DNA of 12,382 nt from Chloroflexi bacterium RBG_16_51_16 (GTDB lineage: Bacteria > Chloroflexota > Anaerolineae > Anaerolineales > Villigracilaceae). Below, piece after piece: positions 6,231 to 12,382 of the stretch. The position numbers were made by a program, and so were the translations under genes. The stretch is taken from positions 6,572 to 18,953 of the forward strand of contig MGNL01000020.1 of assembly GCA_001796785.1 (NCBI GenBank), given 5' to 3'. Each line of letters opens with the position of its first letter. Within the stretch, counting starts at the first letter, position 1. Under the pieces are notes generated by a model, which was not told where the DNA came from, made no database searches, and saw nothing but the letters and a program-made list of their open reading frames with translations.

Positions 6231-7697
6231 TTATCCGGTTCCCTGTTCCAATTTAAGAACAACCGCAGATTGTGAATCGGGATGTAATCTGAAGGGATGG
6301 CCAATCCTATAACCTGGCACCCAGATGATTTGATCGCCCATACACACCAATGGCCAATCTGCCCGAGCCCTGGAAGGCATTTTCTCATTGACCATAAAAT
6401 CTGAGAGTTTCTGCGTACCTTCGGCCATTCCAAGCGGTTGAAACCGATCTCCATCCCTGCGTGTGCGAAGTTCCAAACTGCCTGTCAAACTATCTTTATC
6501 AAGCCATGCGATGAACTGATCCTCAAGCTGGAATTCCTTGTGTTTCAATTCCTGGGAGATCCCGCTAAGCTCACAAGTTAGATTCCAATTGCCGGGGAGG
6601 TCCAACGATCCGGGCATCCGGAGCGGTCTGGCTCCGATTCCGCGTTCCAGCTGGGGCCATTGGAATGTAGGCAGATTGTCTGCATTTGTTGAAAGATAAT
6701 ATTTCCCCTGTTCCTTAACGAGGATGAAACCGCCGGTTAATGTAATCCATTTGCTTTCCCCTTGGCCAATCTTCTTTGAGCGGCTCATTTGAACAATAAA
6801 ATCCGCAGCCGACTTGAGCACATCAAATTCCAGGTCGATCTGGTGATCCAACAGACGGATCGAATGTCGAAGGAGGTTACGGGTGATTCCCGCGGATTGT
6901 GATTCCAACCGAACCGGATCAAATTCGATCGTACATTCATCGCGGTTCACTACGCAGTCTTTGAATATATTTTCGATCAAACTTTCAATGATCTTTTCGT
7001 CTTCCTCAAGTACTGCGGTTGACCGCCAGAGGACTCTACGGATACCCGGGTTGTAGGTTTCGAGATGCGGAATTAACTCGTGGCGGATCTTGTTTCGAAG
7101 ATAATCCATTGTCTCATTCGATCTATCGTAGACTGGCTGCAATCCACGGCTCTGACAATACGATACCGTCTCATCCCGCCAAATATCGAGAAGTGGGCGA
7201 ACAACTGGAATCGTTGCGTCATATTGCCGCAAAACTGTTCTGTAGTGCATTCCTCTCAATCCCGATAACCCGGAACCGCGGAGGAAATGCATGACCATGG
7301 TTTCAACCTGATCATCAGCGGTATGACCCACAGCGACCGCCTGGGCGCCCTGTTCGCGGGCCAGACTCAAAAGAAAAGAATAGCGGCTGTTGCGGGCTGC
7401 CTCTTCAATAGACTGATGTTTTTTTTCTGCGATGGAACGCACATCCGCATTACCAACCTCGAAGCGAACACCTTGCGACCTGACCTTAGCCTCCACGGCG
7501 ACTGCATCTTGACTTGACTCAGGCCGTAAGTGATGGTCAAAATGGGCAGCGATCAGCGGGTATCCCGACCTTACAAGACTATCCAATAAACAAAGGCTGT
7601 CTGGACCACCAGAAACCCCAACAACGATGGTCCTATCCATGGCAAGCCCGCATCGCTCACGCAGGTTGATTGCAAGAGAATTAAGCACAAAATCCAT
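6231..7697 (-). CDS. tilS: tRNA(Ile)-lysidine synthase TilS
   Basis: TilS attaches lysine to cytidine 34 of the CAU-anticodon isoleucine tRNA using ATP, so that it reads AUA codons as Ile. The 488-residue protein shows the N-type ATP pyrophosphatase P-loop SGGPDS (29-34), HFDHHLRPES (52-61), EEAARNSRY (98-106), GHTADDQVETMVMHFLRGSG (124-143), the PVVRPLL motif (164-170) and DRSN...RNKIRHELIP (191-210). The C-terminal region has the usual TilS_C features (RTRRDGDRF, LSDFMVNEKMPSRARADWP, IIWVPGYRIG). I choose the ATG at 7697, which puts 28 residues before the P-loop as in typical TilS; a TTG at 7739 would add 14 residues with no better ribosome site. It is the last gene of the minus-strand run, 68 nt after the epimerase. 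Confidence 0.93.
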   Translation of the reverse strand: MDFVLNSLAINLRERCGLAMDRTIVVGVSGGPDSLCLLDSLVRSGYPLIAAHFDHHLRPESSQDAVAVEAKVRSQGVRFEVGNADVRSIAEKKHQSIEEAARNSRYSFLLSLAREQGAQAVAVGHTADDQVETMVMHFLRGSGLSGLRGMHYRTVLRQYDATIPVVRPLLDIWRDETVSYCQSRGLQPVYDRSNETMDYLRNKIRHELIPHLETYNPGIRRVLWRSTAVLEEDEKIIESLIENIFKDCVVNRDECTIEFDPVRLESQSAGITRNLLRHSIRLLDHQIDLEFDVLKSAADFIVQMSRSKKIGQGESKWITLTGGFILVKEQGKYYLSTNADNLPTFQWPQLERGIGARPLRMPGSLDLPGNWNLTCELSGISQELKHKEFQLEDQFIAWLDKDSLTGSLELRTRRDGDRFQPLGMAEGTQKLSDFMVNEKMPSRARADWPLVCMGDQIIWVPGYRIGHPFRLHPDSQSAVVLKLEQGTG

Positions 7698-7765
7698 TAG
7701 AGAAGATCGTTTTATGTCGAAGAATAAATTTAAGCCCAATCCAAATTACCGGAAGAATTCCTGTA

Positions 7766-8173
7766 TCAGTCCGACTGATAAAGCTCAACCAGTACTCCCC
7801 CGGTCGATTCCGGGTGTACGAAAGCATACTGCCTGCCCCCCTGACCGATGCGAGGCTGTTCATTAATCAGCCTGATCCCAGCCTGTTTTAATCTTGAAAT
7901 AATTCCCATGAGATCATCCACTTCCAGGCAAAGGTGATGTATGCCCGGTCCGCGCTTCGCCAGATATTTGGCGATCCCACTGTCCTGGCCGGTCGGTTTA
8001 ACCAATTCCAAGTCTGACTCACCAACAGGCAAGAAGGCAACCGTAGATGCTTCGGAAGGAATTTCGATACTTTCCTTGAAGTTCATGCCTAAAGTATCGC
8101 GCCAGAACCTGAGGGCTTTATCCATATCTTCCACAACAACAGCAACATGGTTAATTTTTTTTATGCTCGACAT
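7766..8173 (-). CDS. mce: Methylmalonyl-CoA epimerase (VOC family)
   Basis: This enzyme interconverts (S)- and (R)-methylmalonyl-CoA, linking propionyl-CoA carboxylation to the B12-dependent mutase. The 135-residue protein has the two-module VOC fold. Module one is INHVAVVVEDMDKALRFWRD; module two is GIHHLCLEVDDL. The expected metal ligands are visible: His9, Glu56 (LELVKP, at the Gln/Glu position), His79 or His80 in GIHH, and Glu130 (VLVELYQ). The RIGQGG and FVHPESTGGVLVEL stretches match the family closely. Length is typical. The start lies 3 nt after the stop of the CYTH gene, with GGAAAG about 10 nt upstream, so the two are likely cotranslated. The mutase catalytic subunit five genes upstream on the same strand supports the assignment over other VOC enzymes. 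Confidence 0.92.
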   Translation of the reverse strand: MSSIKKINHVAVVVEDMDKALRFWRDTLGMNFKESIEIPSEASTVAFLPVGESDLELVKPTGQDSGIAKYLAKRGPGIHHLCLEVDDLMGIISRLKQAGIRLINEQPRIGQGGRQYAFVHPESTGGVLVELYQSD

Positions 8174-8176
8174 AAC

Positions 8177-8689
8177 TTATTCGCTTTCCAGCAAATCCAT
8201 ATAGGCACCTTCGACCAGATCTTCCGGGTTTATTTCTAATTTTGCCATCAACGCCTCAGCCACCAACCTGCCCTGATCATCGTTCTGCCCCTCCCCAAGG
8301 ACAACTTCCAATTCGACGAATTGACCCAAACCGCTCACCGTATCCAAATGGATCCGCGTTTGATCCACCTTATACAAGTAACGGGTTTTTCTAACGACAC
8401 CGCGTACTCCCAAAGCCATCGAAAGCAAATCGAGCATAACCCCAGGATTGTCAATTTGGCAGATGTGGTACTCCGAACGTTTCGGTCCGTTCTGATCCGG
8501 CCGTTCGTAAAATATCAGCTGGGCTCGATCTGGTGCGAGCACACGCATCTTTAAACGACCGCGGCTTGAATTAAAAAATGTATCCGATTGAATGATCGTT
8601 TCTACGGGCGCCTCAGAGATCGACTCTGCCCGTTCACGTACAGAATCAAAATCACGCACTTTAGCCTTTATTTCGATATTTACAGGCAT
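8177..8689 (-). CDS. CYTH-domain protein (class IV adenylate cyclase / triphosphatase-like)
   Basis: This 170-residue protein covers one CYTH domain. Visible landmarks are NIEIKAKV (4-11, the ExExK-type strand with Asn at the first acidic place), QSDTFF (34-39), GRLKMRV (44-50), LIFYERPD (58-65), KTRYLYK (101-107), TRIHLDTV (111-118) and GQFVELEVV (122-130). The repeated acidic and basic residues line the triphosphate tunnel in this superfamily. Members hydrolyse inorganic or thiamine triphosphate or make cAMP, and sequence alone does not decide which. I chose the ATG at 8689 because the domain's first strand starts four residues later; a TTG at 8731 would add 14 unconserved-looking residues. 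It lies 3 nt from the epimerase gene. Nothing in it explains the link to methylmalonyl-CoA metabolism. Confidence 0.85.
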   Translation of the reverse strand: MPVNIEIKAKVRDFDSVRERAESISEAPVETIIQSDTFFNSSRGRLKMRVLAPDRAQLIFYERPDQNGPKRSEYHICQIDNPGVMLDLLSMALGVRGVVRKTRYLYKVDQTRIHLDTVSGLGQFVELEVVLGEGQNDDQGRLVAEALMAKLEINPEDLVEGAYMDLLESE

Positions 8690-8747
8690 AAATTCCAACA
8701 ATGTTCCATCAATGGCCACATCATTCAACAATCCTTATAGAAAGCGA

Positions 8748-9077
8748 TTATGGCTTTCTTCTCCTAAGATGGGGAATTGGCCGGGTTGTCCGCTCTCTTC
8801 GCAACCTTAATTTTTGAGGCCTCGAACCTGGAATCTTCTCAATCATTCCCCTGGCTTCAAGATCTAATTTAACCGTGGTCGTATACCAGGAGACAGAGCC
8901 GCCTTGAAGTTTGCCAGAGAGTTTATGCTCACAAGCCATCATTAACTCAGTGAAGGTAATTTCACCGTAATCTCGCACAATGCTGAGGATGGCATTGCGA
9001 ACGAGATCATACCTGGCCTTGCTAATATTGACGCCTTTGAGGCCCTGCGGGTGTTGAGTCAGGATTTTTTCATCCAT
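8748..9077 (-). CDS. Small winged-helix-like protein, function unknown (DUF6958-like)
   Basis: This 109-residue protein has a mostly helical core: ARYDLVRNAILSIVRDYG, then TFTELMMACEHKLSG, then WYTTTVKLDLEARGMIEKI followed by QKLRLR. The helix order, with a short strand-like basic end, resembles a winged helix-turn-helix fold. The opening (MDEKI...GVNISKARYD) recalls a small uncharacterised family that I remember as DUF6958, but I cannot confirm this. The last 17 residues are very basic (RRERTTRPIPHLRRRKP) and may contact nucleic acid. The start is well supported: AAGGA at 9083-9087 lies 5 nt before the ATG. It sits between the membrane protein (70 nt upstream) and the CYTH gene (58 nt downstream). 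A DNA-binding role is an inference. Confidence 0.75.
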   Translation of the reverse strand: MDEKILTQHPQGLKGVNISKARYDLVRNAILSIVRDYGEITFTELMMACEHKLSGKLQGGSVSWYTTTVKLDLEARGMIEKIPGSRPQKLRLRRERTTRPIPHLRRRKP

Positions 9078-9147
9078 AGAAATCCTTTTCGGCTGATGCG
9101 TCTATTGAGAGGAAACACATCAGACGGACGTACCCAAGGATGAAGAG

Positions 9148-10059
9148 TCAATTCGAAGGAAGGACAATATACCTCGATTTTTGCCCACCAAACCATCCCA
9201 CGAACAGGTGATAAAGAGCGAACAGCTCCAGGGCGAATGGCAGGTAACCCCCATAACCAAGCAGCGGCATCTCAAAAAGGTGAAACGCATCTCCCCAGGC
9301 AACCTGATAGGTCCATTTTGGGTAGGAATAATAATTCCACATTTCCCAGAAGAAGGCTGTCATAAGGACACCCAGCCACAGAGCAAAGATGGGACGCCAG
9401 TCACCTTGGCTGGTGGATTCGGTAAGCGATTTGTTCCCGAGCCAAATATTGACTGGTTCAATTATAAAAAAAACTGAAATCCATACGAAGGGAAAGAACA
9501 CCTGCGGCCAAACCATTAATAAGATAAGCATGATCCAACCGAGGGTGAAAAACCCCATCGTTACCGGTTTGTCAGGGCGGATAACCAGACCATGACCGCG
9601 AGCGTTGGGGATTTGTTTAGGATTATGACGGAAAATAAATGTGCTCCCAACCAGTTCAGCAGTACCAAACACCGCCGGCATCACGGTGGTGAAACTCAAA
9701 GTGGTCCAGAAAACGTATTCCAAGCTTGAAAATTGTTCAGCACCGATATAAATCCAGTTCTGTGTCCTGAGATTTAAACCTTCGAACAACCACCACACCG
9801 GCGCAGAGAGAAGGAACAGTCCAACGTATTTCCACTGGCTTCTAGTCAGAAGAGAGGTAGCGGTCCGGGCAAAAACGACGCCATCGATGGCAAGGCAGTA
9901 GCCCAACCATAACGGGAAAAATCCCCAATGCGTGCGCATACCGGGCAATGCCCAATTAAGAATCCAAAACACGGCGACCAGGATCAATCCCAGCCAGCCG
10001 TGTACTGGAAAATACAATCTACCCTTGGATTTAGTGGCTACGTCAGCGCCCGGAAGCAC
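9148..10059 (-). CDS. Polytopic membrane protein with an internal duplication, function unknown
   Basis: This 303-residue protein is very rich in Trp, Phe and Leu, with about eight hydrophobic segments (near 21-38, 47-66, 77-92, 113-133, 167-184, 187-206, 222-240, 265-289). I do not recognise the family. The two halves repeat one pattern: FFP (47-49 / 188-190), an acidic residue about 12 later (Asp59 / Glu201), a Ser-Leu pair, Trp-Lys or Trp-Arg (76-77 / 221-222), ExxN (93-96 / 239-242), WxY (102-104 / 249-251) and a Glu (114 / 263). This suggests a 4+4 helix fold from a duplicated gene. The start is uncertain: GTG at 10059 lies 4 nt after the CoA-binding stop, with AGGGG too close to it for a normal site. 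A TTG at residue 15, with AAGGG 4 nt upstream, is an alternative. The tight spacing implies coupling with the gene before it. Confidence 0.8.
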   Translation of the reverse strand: MLPGADVATKSKGRLYFPVHGWLGLILVAVFWILNWALPGMRTHWGFFPLWLGYCLAIDGVVFARTATSLLTRSQWKYVGLFLLSAPVWWLFEGLNLRTQNWIYIGAEQFSSLEYVFWTTLSFTTVMPAVFGTAELVGSTFIFRHNPKQIPNARGHGLVIRPDKPVTMGFFTLGWIMLILLMVWPQVFFPFVWISVFFIIEPVNIWLGNKSLTESTSQGDWRPIFALWLGVLMTAFFWEMWNYYSYPKWTYQVAWGDAFHLFEMPLLGYGGYLPFALELFALYHLFVGWFGGQKSRYIVLPSN

Positions 10060-10063
10060 TCCC

Positions 10064-10555
10064 CTAGTTTACACTAAGATTTCCGACGAGCCTGCTAAAG
10101 CCACGCATGAGCGCATGACCAAAATCCGCGTTGAGGAACTGATTCGGACACGAACCAGGGATGACCGCGATCCCATTTGCCTTGCACAGATCCACTGCCT
10201 GCTGAGAAACGCTCGTTACGCTGCCCAGCAAGCCGGGCTTGGTACCCAGGGCACAATGCATCCAAATGTGCTTGATCCCCAGGTCCACACATTGCTGAAC
10301 GATCTGATCGGTCACCAGAGGACTTGCGAGGATGAATACACCATCGGGTCTATCCGGTATGGACTTTAGATCCGGGTAACAGGTTTGACCGTCGTAAGTA
10401 TTTATATGAGGATTTACCGGAAAGACCTGATAGCCAGCATCCTTAAATTTCTTAAAATTAAGATTGCAGCCTGTTTCGCGTTTATCCGATACCCCCACAA
10501 CCGCAATTTTTTTCTGACCGAGGAAATCCTTAACCAACTCGTCAATGGCAGCCAT
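10064..10555 (-). CDS. CoA-binding Rossmann-fold protein (CoA_binding_2 type)
   Basis: This 163-residue protein is a single Rossmann domain of the kind found in succinyl-CoA synthetase alpha subunits and in stand-alone CoA-binding proteins. Visible landmarks are KIAVVGVSDKRETGCN (16-31, nucleotide/CoA loop), GYQVFPVNPH (41-50), CYPDLKSIPDRPDGVFILAS (59-78) and the CPNQF segment near the end (136-140). It has no catalytic or grasp domain, so a binding or regulatory role is more likely than ligase activity. A strong Shine-Dalgarno (AGGAGG at 10561-10566, 5 nt spacing) fixes the start at 10555; the longer reading frame to 10624 adds residues with no such support. It lies 72 nt after the mutase stop with its own candidate promoter, and 4 nt before the membrane protein. 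The mutase context fits a CoA-ester role; the ligand is unproven. Confidence 0.88.
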   Translation of the reverse strand: MAAIDELVKDFLGQKKIAVVGVSDKRETGCNLNFKKFKDAGYQVFPVNPHINTYDGQTCYPDLKSIPDRPDGVFILASPLVTDQIVQQCVDLGIKHIWMHCALGTKPGLLGSVTSVSQQAVDLCKANGIAVIPGSCPNQFLNADFGHALMRGFSRLVGNLSVN

Positions 10556-10560
10556 ATCCA

Positions 10561-10566
10561 CCTCCT
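10561..10566 (-). promoter_or_regulatory. Strong Shine-Dalgarno (AGGAGG) that sets the CoA-binding gene start
   Basis: On the minus strand AGGAGG is followed by TGGAT and then the ATG at 10555, an ideal 5-nt spacing. It is the best ribosome site in the window and decides against the longer reading frame, which continues upstream to 10624. Confidence 0.85.
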
Positions 10567-10588
10567 TCTGTAACAGGCAACCTTGACG

Positions 10589-10616
10589 ATTATATATTTG
10601 AGGTATTGAAGTACAA
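10589..10616 (-). promoter_or_regulatory. Candidate internal promoter TTGTAC-16-TATAAT before the CoA-binding gene
   Basis: In the 72-nt gap after the mutase stop, the minus strand carries a consensus TATAAT (10594 to 10589). A partial -35, TTGTAC (10616 to 10611), lies 16 bp upstream. Start of transcription would be near 10582, leaving about 27 nt that include the Shine-Dalgarno. The downstream genes may therefore be expressed apart from the mutase. Confidence 0.45.
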
Positions 10617-10627
10617 GATGACAAAAA

Positions 10628-12283
10628 TCACATTAATCCCTGCGGTTGGTATTCCCCCCAAACGTCCCTTAATGTTTTGCAAATCTCTCCCAGGGTAACG
10701 TGGTTTTCGACACATTCGATAAAGAGTGGAATGAGATTTTCTTGGGTCCGCGCGGCAGCGGAAATTCTTTCACGCAATTCAGACACGCGCACCGGATCGC
10801 GTTTTTTCCTTAACGCTTCCAATTGACGCTTCTGGGAGTTCTCGATGGCAGGATCAACCTTCAGGCGCTCCAGGTCGATCGCTTCATCAACCTTAAATTC
10901 GTTAACCCCGACAACGACCTGTTCCCTGCGTTCGATCGCCTTCTGAGCCGCATATGCAGCATTTTGGATCTCCATTTGCATATAGCCGCGTTCCACAGCG
11001 ATCAATGCACCACCCATCTCATCGATCCGATGGATGTATTCTGTCGCACCACGTTCAATCTCATCGGTCAGGTACTCGATCAGGTAAGAACCCGCCAGCG
11101 GATCAATGGAATCCGGCACACCCGATTCAAAAGCAATGATCTGCTGGGTACGCAATGCCAGGCGCACGGATTTTTCCGTGGGCAGCCATAAAGCTTCGTC
11201 CATGCTATTGGTATGCAGACTTTGAGTGCCGCCCATTACGGCTGCGAGTGCCTGCAAGGTGACCCGGACCGCATTATTCTCCGGCTGCTGGGCAGTTAGG
11301 GTTGAACCTGCCGTCTGCGTGTGAAACCGCAACTGACAGGATTCGGGTTTTCGCGCCATGAATCTTTCTTGCATGATCGCCGCCCATAAGCGCCGAGCCG
11401 CCCGAAACTTGGCAATTTCTTCCAGAAAATTATTATGCGCGTTGAAAAAGAATGAGAGCTGCGGAGCAAACTCATCTACATCCAATCCGGAATTAATGGC
11501 TGCCTGGACGTAAGCGATCCCATTCGCCAGCGTAAATGCAACTTCCTGGACGGCGGTAGCACCAGCCTCCCGGATGTGATAACCGCTAACCGAAATCGTA
11601 TTCCATTTCGGTACATTATTGGCGCAGTATTCAAATATATCCGTGATCAAGCGCATGGAACTCTGAGGAGGAAAGATATAAGTGCCGCGGGCGATGTATT
11701 CCTTGAGGATGTCATTCTGAATTGTGCCGCGCAATTTTCCAGGTTCAATCCCCTGTTTCTTCGCCACGGCTATGTACATTGCCAAAAGGATGCCAGCCGG
11801 TGCGTTGATCGTCATCGAGGTGGAAACTTGATCAAGCGGGATCGCCTCCAATAATTGTTCCATATCCGCCAGGGAGGAAATGGAAACGCCCACCTTTCCG
11901 ATCTCACCTGCTGCAATCGGATCGTCCGCATCGTAACCGATCTGAGTTGGCAGATCGAACGCGACAGATAATCCGGTCTGACCCTGGTCAAGCAGATAGC
12001 TGTAACGCCGGTTCGTTTCCCGGGCCGTTCCATATCCTGCATACTGCCGCATGGTCCACAAGCGGGAACGATACATTGTCGCCTGGACGCCCCGCGTAAA
12101 AGGATATTCTCCTGGAAAACCTAATTTTTCCGGGTAGGCCATATCAGATTGATCCGGAAAAGCAATCGGCGGCAACTCAATCCCCGAGCTGGTTTCGAAT
12201 CTTTCCTTGCGTTGCTTGAATTTCTCAAGCGATTTCTTCAAGGTTTTAGTCTGCCAGGCAGTATAGGCTTCCTTTAGAGACAT
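10628..12283 (-). CDS. mcmA1: Methylmalonyl-CoA mutase, catalytic (large) subunit, split type
   Basis: This 551-residue protein is the TIM-barrel substrate domain of a B12-dependent acyl-CoA mutase that interconverts (R)-methylmalonyl-CoA and succinyl-CoA. Landmarks are TRGVQATMYRSRLWTMRQYA (63-82), GLSVAFDLPTQIGYD (104-118), GTIQNDILKEY (186-196), PPQSSMRLITDIF (205-217), SVSGYHIREAGAT (231-243) and GGTQSLHTNSMDEALWLPTE. By comparison with the Propionibacterium enzyme, substrate-specificity residues Tyr89 and Arg207 are kept as Tyr81 and Arg211. This favours methylmalonyl-CoA over isobutyryl-CoA, where Phe and Gln are usual. Catalytic Tyr and His correspond to Tyr235 and His236. There is no C-terminal cobalamin-binding domain, so a separate small subunit must exist outside the window. 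AAAGG at 12291-12295 with 7 nt spacing supports the ATG at 12283. It is the first gene of the minus-strand run that includes the epimerase. Confidence 0.95.
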   Translation of the reverse strand: MSLKEAYTAWQTKTLKKSLEKFKQRKERFETSSGIELPPIAFPDQSDMAYPEKLGFPGEYPFTRGVQATMYRSRLWTMRQYAGYGTARETNRRYSYLLDQGQTGLSVAFDLPTQIGYDADDPIAAGEIGKVGVSISSLADMEQLLEAIPLDQVSTSMTINAPAGILLAMYIAVAKKQGIEPGKLRGTIQNDILKEYIARGTYIFPPQSSMRLITDIFEYCANNVPKWNTISVSGYHIREAGATAVQEVAFTLANGIAYVQAAINSGLDVDEFAPQLSFFFNAHNNFLEEIAKFRAARRLWAAIMQERFMARKPESCQLRFHTQTAGSTLTAQQPENNAVRVTLQALAAVMGGTQSLHTNSMDEALWLPTEKSVRLALRTQQIIAFESGVPDSIDPLAGSYLIEYLTDEIERGATEYIHRIDEMGGALIAVERGYMQMEIQNAAYAAQKAIERREQVVVGVNEFKVDEAIDLERLKVDPAIENSQKRQLEALRKKRDPVRVSELRERISAAARTQENLIPLFIECVENHVTLGEICKTLRDVWGEYQPQGLM

Positions 12284-12322
12284 TAGCCAGCCTTTCCAAA
12301 CTTTTCATTAATACATAGGTTT

Positions 12323-12347
12323 GATATTTGAATATCCGCCAAGTATA
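12323..12347 (-). promoter_or_regulatory. Candidate -10 (TATACT) and palindrome upstream of the mutase gene
   Basis: The minus strand has TATACT (12347 to 12342). Just downstream lies a perfect inverted repeat, GATATT-TG-AATATC (12323-12336), which would overlap the predicted start of transcription near 12335. No good -35 is visible 16-18 bp upstream. The symmetry could be an operator for the mutase operon, or chance in AT-rich DNA. No cobalamin riboswitch fits in the roughly 100 nt between the window edge and the gene. Confidence 0.35.
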
Positions 12348-12382
12348 AATCCAAACAAAATCATGAAGAATTGGACTAATTT

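Noticed and set aside
7698..7739. Upstream TTG start for tilS
   Set aside because: It has no Shine-Dalgarno, and the ATG at 7697 already gives the usual N-terminal length before the P-loop.
9078..9147. Possible hairpin between the membrane protein and winged-helix-like gene (CTGATG...CATCAG or CGTCT...AGACG)
   Set aside because: The two pairings exclude each other, stems are only 5-6 bp with long loops, and there is no T-run, so neither a terminator nor a regulatory RNA is supported.
10823..11191. Open frame of 122 codons on the plus strand inside the mutase gene
   Set aside because: It lies antisense to a strongly conserved mutase, its translation has no recognisable motif or protein-like pattern, and it has no ribosome site.
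12284..12382. Cobalamin riboswitch before the B12-dependent mutase
   Set aside because: There are only about 100 nt to the window edge, with no B12-box-like sequence or compact multi-stem structure.

Overview
The window looks like chromosomal DNA of a Chloroflexota bacterium, most likely class Anaerolineae. This is an inference from gene style: a LysM protein next to a Thr/Pro-linker LCP protein, a GAF histidine kinase with an altered H-box, split methylmalonyl-CoA mutase genes, and medium GC. No rRNA or marker gene is present to prove it. I see no tRNA, rRNA, CRISPR array, insertion sequence or intact mobile element.

Layout. Positions 1-558 (minus) hold the N-terminal part of a membrane-anchored TPR protein that runs off the left edge. 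A short divergent promoter region (559-716) follows. Positions 717-5191 (plus) hold a tight three-gene cassette: a seven-helix GAF sensor kinase whose phospho-acceptor His is Gln, a membrane-anchored LysM protein (4-bp overlap), and a lipoprotein-type LytR-CpsA-Psr (LCP) protein. An AT-rich promoter region with repeated and palindromic elements (5192-5325) leads to a tyrosine-recombinase-like protein (5326-6222) that appears to have lost most catalytic residues. It converges, with only 8 bp between stops, on a seven-gene minus-strand run.

Read in its own direction, that run is: methylmalonyl-CoA mutase catalytic subunit (12283-10628), CoA-binding Rossmann protein (10555-10064), an eight-helix membrane protein with a clear internal duplication (10059-9148), a small winged-helix-like protein (9077-8748), a CYTH-domain protein (8689-8177), methylmalonyl-CoA epimerase (8173-7766) and TilS (7697-6231).

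How the genes fit together. Mutase and epimerase are consecutive steps of the methylmalonyl-CoA branch (propionyl-CoA to succinyl-CoA or the reverse), with a CoA-binding protein beside the mutase. The cobalamin-binding small subunit and the mutase chaperone are not in the window. TilS is a housekeeping tRNA-modification enzyme at the end of the run. The plus-strand cassette suggests envelope sensing and wall-polymer attachment. The points most worth following up are the His-less kinase cassette, the catalytically degenerate recombinase with operator-like repeats at its own promoter, and the duplicated membrane protein of unknown function.
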